Below the pieces are notes generated by a model. The model was given only the letters and a program-made list of their open reading frames with translations. It was not told the DNA's origin and did not search any database. From positions 124,001 to 188,000 of the forward strand of contig NZ_SOAL01000002.1 of assembly GCF_004364775.1 (NCBI RefSeq): a stretch of 64,000 nt of DNA, in the 5' to 3' direction. The DNA comes from Comamonas sp. JUb58. GTDB lineage: Bacteria; Pseudomonadota; Gammaproteobacteria; Burkholderiales; Burkholderiaceae_C. Of the stretch, positions 43,475 through 50,971 are shown in pieces. Within the stretch, counting starts at the first letter, position 1. Every line of letters begins with the position of its first letter. A program made the position numbers and the translations under genes.

Positions 43475-45727
43475 ATGAGTGTTTTCCAACGGCCATTCTT
43501 GCACTGCGGTACTGGTCTCTTCCAGACGCTTTCAAGGGATGCCGTATGGGAGAGCTTGGCCCTGGGCCTGTGTTTGTATGCCCTCCCGATGAAAGCGCAG
43601 AGCGAGGCAGCAGCCAGCGCCAAGGTGGAGTCACTGAGCCTCGCCCAAGCCGAACAAGCCCGGCTGCGCGCCACCATCGAGGCGGCGCCCGCCGCCTACG
43701 AGGACAACTTCATGAGCGCCGATGAACTGACGGCCTTGCGTGCCGGTGAGCCCGAGGAAGTCGACCCCAGCACCTTGCCGCTGGGTCTGCGCAACTGGGT
43801 GCTGGAGAGCCGGCTGGGCATCGCCCATTCCGACAATGGCGGACTGGGCAGTGAACAGGGCACCGAGCTGGGCCAGCGCATCCAGTACCGCCAGCAAACC
43901 CTGAACTATGGCGACTGGCTGCTGCAGGCCGATGTGCGCAGCATTCAGGGCGCACGAGACAGCCTTAATGGCATCGGCGCCCTGGGCTATGCCCGCCAAT
44001 CCAGCAGCCAGCGCATCACCGTGCAGAACCTGGCCATGCCCATCACGCCCGGCATCCGCATGGACACCACCATCGGCGACGGCTACAGCGAGCTGACGAC
44101 CGGGCTGAGCCAGAACTACCGGCTGATGCTGGGTACCAGCACCTTGCGGGGTCTGTCCACCCGCATCAATGGCGCGGACTTTAACTTCAGCGCTGGCATG
44201 GGTGCACGCGGCGAGCTGCTGGGCGGCCCCTACCCGGGTTTCGAGAAAAGCCAGGGCACTGTCGCCTGGGTGGGCGCCACCCAGCGCCTGGGCGGTGCCT
44301 GGTATGCCGCTGGTCAACTGAACCAGGCCAACAACTTTGCGCCGGTGGACTACGGCTTGTGGAACGACCAGGGCAGTGGCAACAAAAGAGCCAGCAGCTG
44401 GGCCGCCTCGCTGGGTTATGGCTCACCCACACCGCAGGATAGCGGGTTGCGCAGCAGACTCACGGTGCTCGGCAGCACGGTCCACAGCGACTCGGCACAA
44501 ACCCCTTCGGGCAGTGCGCAAGGCCTCTACCTGGAGGCTGAAACCCGCGTCGGCCGCTATCGCCATGCCTGGGGCGCCTATGTGACCCGGCCCAATCTGT
44601 ATTTTGGCGACTACCTGTTGACCTCGGGCAACCAGGGCGCGTACTGGCGCGTGGACCACAACAGCAGTCGCCTGAGCTGGGGTACCGGCCTGGATATCGA
44701 ACGCACACGCGCCAGCAGCCAGCCCGTTCAACAAGGCCAGACACGCGTAGGCATCAACGGCAATGTGCACTACCAGATGGACCGCCGAACCGCAGTGGGC
44801 GGCAACCTCAACGTCTACCAGACCCGCTATGCAGGCGACGGCCAGGGCGGCGGCCTGGTCGGCAAGATGCGCAGCCTCTATGCCTATGGCTACTACCAGA
44901 CCCGTTTTGGCGATCTGCCGCGCTCGCGCTTCAGCCTGAGCCTGCGCAGCAATGAGCAGATCGTGCTGGACGATGGCACCGCAACCGGCCGAGAGCTGCA
45001 GTGGGAGCAGGACTGGATCAGCGCCCAGCGCGAGACCATGCGTCCTGAGCTGGTCACCACCCTGGGCTGGGCGGACGACCGCAGCAACGGCACCACCCAA
45101 CACTACCCCACCGCTGGCGTACAGGGCCGCTACTGGCCTAGCAGTACGCTGAGCCTTTCCGGCAACCTGCGCTACACCTCGCAAAGCGGCGGGCTCTCCA
45201 CCAGCCGTGGCTTGTCCGGCAATCTGCTGGCCGAAAAACAATGGGGCAATGGCTGGAGCATGGGCCTGGGCGTGCTGCTCAACCAGGCACGCCTGGCCAC
45301 CACCCAGGTGCTCAGCTGGACCAGCCCGCAGATCTACCGCAGCAACGACAAGACCGCCTATGTCTATCTGCGCTGGGAAGGCGGCACCGGCCGCCCCTTT
45401 GCCGTTGCGGGCGGCATGGCCGGCAATGGCAGCGGCAGTGTCAGCGGCCGCGTGTTCTACGACGCCAACAAGGATGGCCGCATCCAGCCCGATGAAACCG
45501 GCGCACAAGGCATTGAGGTAGTGATGGATGGACGTTATCGCGCCACCACTGATGCCGAAGGCCGCTTCTTTTTCCCGATGGTCGGCGTAGGCCGCCATCA
45601 GCTCAGCCTCACGCTCGACAGCGTGCCCCTGCCCTGGGGCACCGCCGATGGCGCGGTGCAGGGCGTCGATGTTCCGCTGCGTGGTGAAGCCAACGCCGAG
45701 ATCCCCATCGTCAAGGTGGAGGACTAA
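43475..45727 (+). CDS. Usher-like outer-membrane barrel with C-terminal SdrD_B-like domain (copy B)
   Basis: A 750-residue paralogue of the gene at 36686, colinear over the full length. The signal peptides differ strongly (here MSVFQRPFLHCGTGLFQTLS start, ending MKAQS), while the mature barrel and the C-terminal GRVFYDANKDGRIQ domain are highly similar. Many differences are conservative, as expected under selection. The ATG at 43475 sits in the same ACAAATGA context as copy A. It probably forms the outer-membrane exit for the subunits of operon B. Confidence 0.65.
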   Translation: MSVFQRPFLHCGTGLFQTLSRDAVWESLALGLCLYALPMKAQSEAAASAKVESLSLAQAEQARLRATIEAAPAAYEDNFMSADELTALRAGEPEEVDPSTLPLGLRNWVLESRLGIAHSDNGGLGSEQGTELGQRIQYRQQTLNYGDWLLQADVRSIQGARDSLNGIGALGYARQSSSQRITVQNLAMPITPGIRMDTTIGDGYSELTTGLSQNYRLMLGTSTLRGLSTRINGADFNFSAGMGARGELLGGPYPGFEKSQGTVAWVGATQRLGGAWYAAGQLNQANNFAPVDYGLWNDQGSGNKRASSWAASLGYGSPTPQDSGLRSRLTVLGSTVHSDSAQTPSGSAQGLYLEAETRVGRYRHAWGAYVTRPNLYFGDYLLTSGNQGAYWRVDHNSSRLSWGTGLDIERTRASSQPVQQGQTRVGINGNVHYQMDRRTAVGGNLNVYQTRYAGDGQGGGLVGKMRSLYAYGYYQTRFGDLPRSRFSLSLRSNEQIVLDDGTATGRELQWEQDWISAQRETMRPELVTTLGWADDRSNGTTQHYPTAGVQGRYWPSSTLSLSGNLRYTSQSGGLSTSRGLSGNLLAEKQWGNGWSMGLGVLLNQARLATTQVLSWTSPQIYRSNDKTAYVYLRWEGGTGRPFAVAGGMAGNGSGSVSGRVFYDANKDGRIQPDETGAQGIEVVMDGRYRATTDAEGRFFFPMVGVGRHQLSLTLDSVPLPWGTADGAVQGVDVPLRGEANAEIPIVKVED

Positions 45728-45786
45728 CCATGCTGAAGAACCCATGCGCTCAGGCGCTTTGCTTATCCCTCCTTCAAGGATCTACT

Positions 45787-46398
45787 ATGAAACACCCAAA
45801 ACTCCATGCGCTGGCCCTGGGCGCTGCCCTGGCTCTGGCCTGCACCGGCCAGGCACTTGCTGAAAGCCAGTACGGCTACTCCTCGACCGGTTCCGGCAAC
45901 GTGACCGCCACCGCCACTGTCAATCTGAAGGTGGTCGTTCCCAAGCTGGTCTTGTTGAGGGTGGGTAGCAGCAATGCCGTCCAGGACACCGCCTCCTGGG
46001 CGACCACGCTGACCATTCCACCCACTCCTGGCACCACGCTGACGACCAGCGGCAACAATGTCCAGGTACCCTGGGATGGCACCGCCCCGAGCGCCACAAC
46101 CACCCCCACCGGCAACGTGTTGAACGTGTCTGCCTGGACCAATGCCTCCACGGCCAATATCAATTGCAGCGTGGGCACCTGGTCCGCCGCCGGCGGTCCT
46201 GGCAATGGCGACTTCGGCGTGACGACCACAGGCAACTTGCCTCACCCCGGTAGTACGTTGGCCGCCTGTGCCTCCACCTCGATCACCTCCAACACGCTGT
46301 TGAGCGGCACCTGGACCTATGCGCTGACCGGCACGCCTACCAGCTGGAAGGCAGGCACCTACAACAACAGCGTGGTCTACACGGCAACTGGCCTCTGA
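45787..46398 (+). CDS. Pilin-like exported subunit 1 (copy B)
   Basis: A 203-residue secreted protein, colinear with the product at 39036. The signal peptide is MKHPKLHALALGAALALACT. The body keeps VPKLVLLRVGSSNAVQD, the Cys pair (NINCSVG, AACAST) and the terminal AGTYNNSVVYTATGL. It is more diverged from copy A than the chaperone is, in keeping with a surface-exposed subunit. The stop overlaps the next start. An upstream ATG at 45730 is in frame but gives a poor signal peptide. Confidence 0.6.
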   Translation: MKHPKLHALALGAALALACTGQALAESQYGYSSTGSGNVTATATVNLKVVVPKLVLLRVGSSNAVQDTASWATTLTIPPTPGTTLTTSGNNVQVPWDGTAPSATTTPTGNVLNVSAWTNASTANINCSVGTWSAAGGPGNGDFGVTTTGNLPHPGSTLAACASTSITSNTLLSGTWTYALTGTPTSWKAGTYNNSVVYTATGL

Positions 46399-47054
46399 TG
46401 CGCAAGCGCGATGCAACCACCATTGCACGTGCCGCCTTGCGGGCAGCATGCGCACCGCTGAGCGCGGGGCTGGTGCTGCTCGCCTGTGGCATCAGCCTGC
46501 CTGCTCACGCTGTTATCACCACGGTCAGCGACAGTGGCAACAACTACGCGCTGTCGCTGCGCGTAGGGTCTGCGGCCAGCATTGATACCGTGCAATTCAA
46601 TGTCACCGGGAACAACGTGGGCCTCACGCCCACGGCAGTGACGGGCTCGCCCGCCATTGATATTTCGGTGACGCCGCTACGCCCCGCCACCAGCGCGTCG
46701 GCCGCCAGGCCAGTGACCCTGCGGGTGGACTCCAGCGTTGCGCTGAGCTGTGTCAGTGGCCCCTGCGGCGGCACCAGCATACCGTTCAGCAAAATCAGCT
46801 GGACCAGCACTGGCAACGGCAGTGGTGGCGATATCCAGAACGGCCAGTTCAGCGGCGCAGCCAACCAGCAGTTGGCCAGCTTCAATGCCAATGCCACCTA
46901 CTGTTCGTTCCCGCTCATTATTTTTTGCTTGGGCTGGACCTACCAGTCCAATGCAATAAGCGCCACGCGTTTGACGTTCAGCTTTGCCAACGACACGATC
47001 TACCCGGCAGGCACCTACCAAGGCACGGTGTATTTCACCGCGTCGATGGAATAA
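46398..47054 (+). CDS. Pilin-like exported subunit 2 (copy B)
   Basis: A 218-residue counterpart of the product at 39656, five residues shorter. Signal region LSAGLVLLACGISLPAHA; mature blocks NNYALSLRVGSA, PVTLRVDSSVALSC and YCSFPLIIFCLGW with conserved Cys; end AGTYQGTVYFTASME, identical in its last nine residues to copy A. It is coupled to the preceding gene by TGATG and followed by an RBS (AAAGGAGG) for the next. Confidence 0.6.
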   Translation: MRKRDATTIARAALRAACAPLSAGLVLLACGISLPAHAVITTVSDSGNNYALSLRVGSAASIDTVQFNVTGNNVGLTPTAVTGSPAIDISVTPLRPATSASAARPVTLRVDSSVALSCVSGPCGGTSIPFSKISWTSTGNGSGGDIQNGQFSGAANQQLASFNANATYCSFPLIIFCLGWTYQSNAISATRLTFSFANDTIYPAGTYQGTVYFTASME

Positions 47055-47067
47055 AGGAGGCTCGTGC

Positions 47068-47559
47068 ATGCCACGTTTTCGCTTTCCGTGCCTGAGTGTC
47101 TTGTTGGCAGCCGCATGCACCTGGGGCCCCAGCGCCTATGCACAGGCCACCCGGCTGGATGATTCCACCTCCCCCCGAGCCCAGGTCAACGCTGATTTCC
47201 GCCAGGCGCAGATGCTGGACAACCAGACCATCAGCCTGCCCTTTGGACATGTGGAATACCGCCTGGCCACTGCCGCCTATGTGGGCAAGCAGGCGCGCAT
47301 CTACTATGTGATTCCGCTGGCCGTGGCAGGTCTGCGCTCTCCCGCGGGCATGCAGGTGCAGTGGCGCAGCAGCGGCCAGTTCCAGCCCGGCATGGGTCGC
47401 CCCGGTGACCGGGTTCTGGTCTGGACCGGCGTGGTGCGCGCCCCCTGGATCACCGAGAACTTTGACCTGCAGCTGCGCATTGACCGCCGCGAGCTGCAAA
47501 TGGGCCAGGGTGGCAACCTGCGCTTTGAATCCTATTTTGAAATCGAGACCCAGCCATGA
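47068..47559 (+). CDS. Small exported beta-rich protein of the operon (copy B)
   Basis: A 163-residue counterpart of the product at 40340 with the same length. The signal peptide differs (MPRFRFPCLSVLLAAACTWG to AYAQ). The mature domain is nearly the same, for example YVGKQARIYYVIPLAVAGLR unchanged. Strong conservation of such a small protein argues for a specific contact role in the assembly. The function is unknown. The start is fixed by a good ribosome site and by alignment to copy A. Confidence 0.55.
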   Translation: MPRFRFPCLSVLLAAACTWGPSAYAQATRLDDSTSPRAQVNADFRQAQMLDNQTISLPFGHVEYRLATAAYVGKQARIYYVIPLAVAGLRSPAGMQVQWRSSGQFQPGMGRPGDRVLVWTGVVRAPWITENFDLQLRIDRRELQMGQGGNLRFESYFEIETQP

Positions 47560-48371
47560 CTTTCTCCACCTTTGTGCGCCGTAGCTTGGCATTCGCACTG
47601 CCCCTCATCAGTGGCCTGACCCTCGCATCACCCTTCGAGATGGCGGTGTCACCTTCGCGCTTTGAGCTGAGTGCCAAAAACGGCGAGCGCATTGGCCAGT
47701 CCATCGATCTGCACAACCTGGGCTCGGCCACCACCGCCTTGTCGGTACGGACCCTGGACTGGAGCTACTCGGCCGAAGGCCAGATTACCTACCACGATGA
47801 GCTGCTGCCCGGCAGCTGCCGCCCCTGGGTGGCACTGGAGCGCCGCACCGTCAAGGTCCCCGCCCAAAGCAAGCAAGCCTTTCGCTTCCAGGTCACCCCT
47901 CCAGCCGATGCCCCACGCGGCGAATGCCGCTTCATGATCGCCATCGAAGGCGTGGAACCCGCCCAGCAGACCATCATCCAGAGCGCAGGCGCCAACCTCA
48001 GCCTGCCAGTCACCGGCCGCATCGCCGTGGCCGTCTATGTGATGCTGGGCGGCGCCGAGCCCAAGCTGGAAGTCGAGCAGATCGGCATGCGCGACATGGC
48101 CGGCAAACGAAGCCCCTCCATTACCGTGCGCAACAGCGGCGATGCCCATGGCCGCCTCGAAGGCACGGTAGACGCCAAAGACGCGCAAGGCCGCAGCTTT
48201 AGCTTGGCGGTGGAAGGCACGCCCATCATGCCCGGCCAGACCCGGCACCTGGCCCTGGTCCCCAAGACCGATGATGGCCAGAATGTGCTGCAACCCAGCT
48301 ACCCCATCCAGGCCAATGGCTTGTTGGACTGGGACAAGGGCAGCTTCAAGCTGAATGCGGATTTCCAATGA
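47556..48371 (+). CDS. PapD-like periplasmic chaperone (copy B)
   Basis: A 271-residue counterpart of the product at 40828 and the best conserved pair by eye. The signal peptide ends TLAS. Ig-like strands FEMAVSPSRFELSAKNGERI, SVRTLDWSYSAEGQITYHDE and PRGECRFMIAIEG are kept, as are the two Cys. A shared chaperone design in both copies suggests that subunit recognition rules have not changed. Overlaps of 4 bases with both neighbours show tight translational coupling. Confidence 0.7.
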   Translation: MTFSTFVRRSLAFALPLISGLTLASPFEMAVSPSRFELSAKNGERIGQSIDLHNLGSATTALSVRTLDWSYSAEGQITYHDELLPGSCRPWVALERRTVKVPAQSKQAFRFQVTPPADAPRGECRFMIAIEGVEPAQQTIIQSAGANLSLPVTGRIAVAVYVMLGGAEPKLEVEQIGMRDMAGKRSPSITVRNSGDAHGRLEGTVDAKDAQGRSFSLAVEGTPIMPGQTRHLALVPKTDDGQNVLQPSYPIQANGLLDWDKGSFKLNADFQ

Positions 48372-49036
48372 GCAAGAAGCGCTGCCCGCGCCAGGCAACA
48401 TGCCTTGCAGTGTTGTCGCTGGCCTTGGTGATCGCAGGCACTAAGGCACAGGCTGCCAGCGCAACTGCGGGCCCCAGCGCCACCGTGCCCATCGCCACTC
48501 CCGCAGTAGCACTGAACTTTTCCATCCAGATCGACAAGTTCGTTTTCTTGCGCATCGGCGATGGTGCCTGGCCCACGCCGGGTGGCACCACCTCGCAGGT
48601 CAGCTTTAGCTTGAGCCCCTCTATCCCTGCCGTACCCACCACACCCGTCAATGGCAGCAACACCGCCGTCAACTGGAGCGGCACAGCGCCCCCATTCGCG
48701 GTCACCGCCAGCGGCAATGTGCTCCCGGTCGAGGTGCGCAGCAACGGCGGCCAGGTAACCCTGTTTGCCACCGTCACCACGGCGCTGACCAGCGGCAGCA
48801 ACACCATTCCGATGAACATGGTCAGCATCACCAGCAGCGACGCGGCGCTGCCGGGACCGACCATTCCTGCCACAGGTACCGGCACCAGCGTCAATGTCAG
48901 CGGCGGCGGCGCTGGCACCGTCAACAGCCTGGTCACCATCCGCACGGCCAACTGGACCTTTGGCTACAACAGCGCCATCAGCCGCCCCGCCGGCAATTAC
49001 AGCGGGCAGCTGAGCTTTACCGCGTCCGTGCCATGA
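48368..49036 (+). CDS. Pilin-like exported subunit 3 (copy B)
   Basis: A 222-residue counterpart of the product at 41640. Signal peptide ends KAQAAS. VALNFSIQIDKFVFLRIGDG, WPTPGGTTSQV and SGNVLPVEVRSNGGQV are kept, and it ends AGNYSGQLSFTASVP. It closes operon B. The intact amidase follows after 86 bp on the same strand. Confidence 0.6.
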   Translation: MSKKRCPRQATCLAVLSLALVIAGTKAQAASATAGPSATVPIATPAVALNFSIQIDKFVFLRIGDGAWPTPGGTTSQVSFSLSPSIPAVPTTPVNGSNTAVNWSGTAPPFAVTASGNVLPVEVRSNGGQVTLFATVTTALTSGSNTIPMNMVSITSSDAALPGPTIPATGTGTSVNVSGGGAGTVNSLVTIRTANWTFGYNSAISRPAGNYSGQLSFTASVP

Positions 49037-49122
49037 GGCGATGCCAGCGCCTGCGATAGATGCAACAGCCCCTGGTTATTGGTTACGATGGCCATCCCAT
49101 CTAATTTTTGAATACCTAAGCC

Positions 49123-50427
49123 ATGCCCACCAGCGCCGAACGCCTTGCCCAGAGCCTGCAGACCCTGAACTCGCTGGGCGACGAGGCGCAGCGCATCTTC
49201 ACCCAGCTCTACCCCGATGCCGCCCAGGAGGCCGCGCAGGCCGCAGACCAGCGCGCAGCGCGCGGCCTGTCGCTCGGCCCGCTCGATGGCAAGCTCGTGT
49301 CCGTCAAGGACCTGCTCGATGTGGCTGGCCAGGTGACCACCGCCGGCGCGAAAATGCGCCGCCACAGCGCCCCGGCCACACACGATGCGCCAGTGGTACA
49401 GCGCCTGCGCGCTGCCGGCGCGGTGATCGTCGGCAAGACGAACATGACGGAGTTCGCGTTCTCGGGCGTGGGCATCAACCCCCATTTCGGCACACCGGGC
49501 AACGCGGCTGATGTGCGGCACATCCCCGGCGGCTCCTCCTCGGGTGCCGGGGTCAGCGTGGGCCGGGGCCTGGTCGATATCGCCATTGGCTCGGACACCG
49601 GCGGCTCGGTGCGCATCCCCGCCGCCTTCAATGGTGTGACCGGCTTCAAGCCCACGCAAGCGCGGGTCTCGCGCGACGGGGCTTTTCCGCTGTCCTACAC
49701 CCTCGATGCGCTAGGCCCCTTGGCCCGCAGCGTGGCCGATTGCGCAGCCGCCGATGCCATCATGGCCGGCACCATCCCCCGAGCCCTGCCCCAGCGCAGC
49801 CTGCAAGGCCTGCGCATTGGCCTGCCCCAGGGCCTGCCCTGGACCGATTGCAGCGCCGAGGTGCTGGACCAGACCGAGCAGGCCATCGCCAGCTTACAGG
49901 CGCAAGGCGCCAGCATCCGCAAGCTGCCCTGGCAAGCGCTGATGGCCGCCCCCGCGCAGCTGCAAAGCGAGGGTACCTTGATTGCCGCCGAGGCCGCCGC
50001 CATCCACCAACAGGCACTGGTGCAGGAGCGCGATGCCTTTGACCCGCGCGTGCTCTCGCGCATGGACAAGGGCCGCGCCTTGACGGCGCCCTACTACATC
50101 CAGCTGCTGCAACAGCGCCAGCAATGGATCGCCAAGATGGATGCCGCCATGCAGGAGGTGGATCTGCTGCTGCTGCCCACCATCGCCATCACCGCGCCAG
50201 CCATTGCGCCGCTGCTCGAGGACGACAGCGCCTTCTTCGCCGCCAACGCGCTGATTCTGCGCAACACCTCGATCTTCAACTTCTACGACCTGCCTGCCAT
50301 CTCGCTGCCGCTGCCACGCAGTGCCGGCAGCCTGCCGGTGGGGATGATGCTGGTGGGCGCACGCATGCAAGACCAGGCGTTGCTGGCCATGGCCGCCGCT
50401 GCCGAACAGGCGCTGGCCCAGGCATAG
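49123..50427 (+). CDS. Amidase signature family hydrolase
   Basis: A 434-residue enzyme with the Ser-cisSer-Lys triad: Lys62 (LVSVKDLLDVAG), the cis-Ser in PGGSSSGAG (about residue 139) and nucleophile Ser162 ([12 protein letters not shown]). GatA-like VIVGKTNMTEFAFSG and FNGVTGFKPTQARVS are present. It hydrolyses an amide bond; the substrate is unknown (length and absence of a GatB neighbour argue against tRNA amidotransferase). It is the intact partner of the remnant at 42335, so the duplication endpoint lies within this gene at about 49628. The next gene begins 10 bp after it. Confidence 0.88.
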   Translation: MPTSAERLAQSLQTLNSLGDEAQRIFTQLYPDAAQEAAQAADQRAARGLSLGPLDGKLVSVKDLLDVAGQVTTAGAKMRRHSAPATHDAPVVQRLRAAGAVIVGKTNMTEFAFSGVGINPHFGTPGNAADVRHIPGGSSSGAGVSVGRGLVDIAIGSDTGGSVRIPAAFNGVTGFKPTQARVSRDGAFPLSYTLDALGPLARSVADCAAADAIMAGTIPRALPQRSLQGLRIGLPQGLPWTDCSAEVLDQTEQAIASLQAQGASIRKLPWQALMAAPAQLQSEGTLIAAEAAAIHQQALVQERDAFDPRVLSRMDKGRALTAPYYIQLLQQRQQWIAKMDAAMQEVDLLLLPTIAITAPAIAPLLEDDSAFFAANALILRNTSIFNFYDLPAISLPLPRSAGSLPVGMMLVGARMQDQALLAMAAAAEQALAQA

Positions 50428-50437
50428 GGAGCGCCGC

Positions 50438-50896
50438 ATGGGACGCGCAAGCCTGCAATGGAGCCCCGAGATGCTGGCCGCCTTGGGAACGGACAAGGAT
50501 GCGGTACTGGCCGAGCGCTGGGGCACCAGCGCCAAGACCGTGAACCTCAAGCGCAACAGCCTGGGGATAGCCGCCTTTGGCCATGTGGAATGGACGCCGG
50601 AAATGCTGGCCGCACTGGGCCAGGAGAGCGATGCCAGCCTGGCCACCCAATGGGGCATCAGCAAGGCCAGCGTGGTGGCCAAGCGCGGTGCCTTGGGGAT
50701 CGCCCCGCAGGACAGCAGCCGGGGCAAGCAAAGCCAGCACAGCTGGCAACCTAACGAGGTGATGCTGCTGGGCACTGCATCCGATGCCGATGTGGCCGCG
50801 CAGTTGGGACTGAGCCTGGCAGCGGTGCGCAATGCGCGCATGGCCCGGGGCATTGCAGCGGCCCGCCCGCAGAAACCGCCGATCGCCAAAAACTAA
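50438..50896 (+). CDS. Protein of three tandem HTH-like repeats, function unknown
   Basis: The 152-residue soluble protein is not recognised as a named family. It consists of three copies of a 38-45-residue unit: W-S/T-P-E-M-L-A-A-L-G at the start, then a D-x-x-L-A-x-x-W-G-x-S pair of helices, then a basic third helix with KR/AR and LGIA (units starting at residues 8, 52 and 102). Each unit looks like a homeodomain/Myb-type helix-turn-helix, so DNA binding is a reasonable guess. The third copy has diverged most. It lies 10 bp after the amidase gene, so it may be co-transcribed. Confidence 0.65.
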   Translation: MGRASLQWSPEMLAALGTDKDAVLAERWGTSAKTVNLKRNSLGIAAFGHVEWTPEMLAALGQESDASLATQWGISKASVVAKRGALGIAPQDSSRGKQSQHSWQPNEVMLLGTASDADVAAQLGLSLAAVRNARMARGIAAARPQKPPIAKN

Positions 50897-50930
50897 GCCC
50901 TCCCAGACCCATCAGGCCGGAGAGGGCTTT
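50895..50930 (+). terminator. Weak terminator-like hairpin
   Basis: AAGCCCTC pairs with GAGGGCTT across a long 19-base loop, followed by only TTT. It lies between convergent genes. Confidence 0.35.
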
Positions 50931-50971
50931 GGCAAGCCACCGCCCTCAATGAGAGCGGATGCGCAGTCAGC

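Larger units (their letters stand above)
42676..49628. repeat. Right copy of the large tandem duplication
   Basis: A direct repeat of about 6.95 kb holds the htpG remnant, operon B and the 5' part of the intact amidase. It is the partner of 35899-42675. All six operon genes remain open in both copies. Confidence 0.85.
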
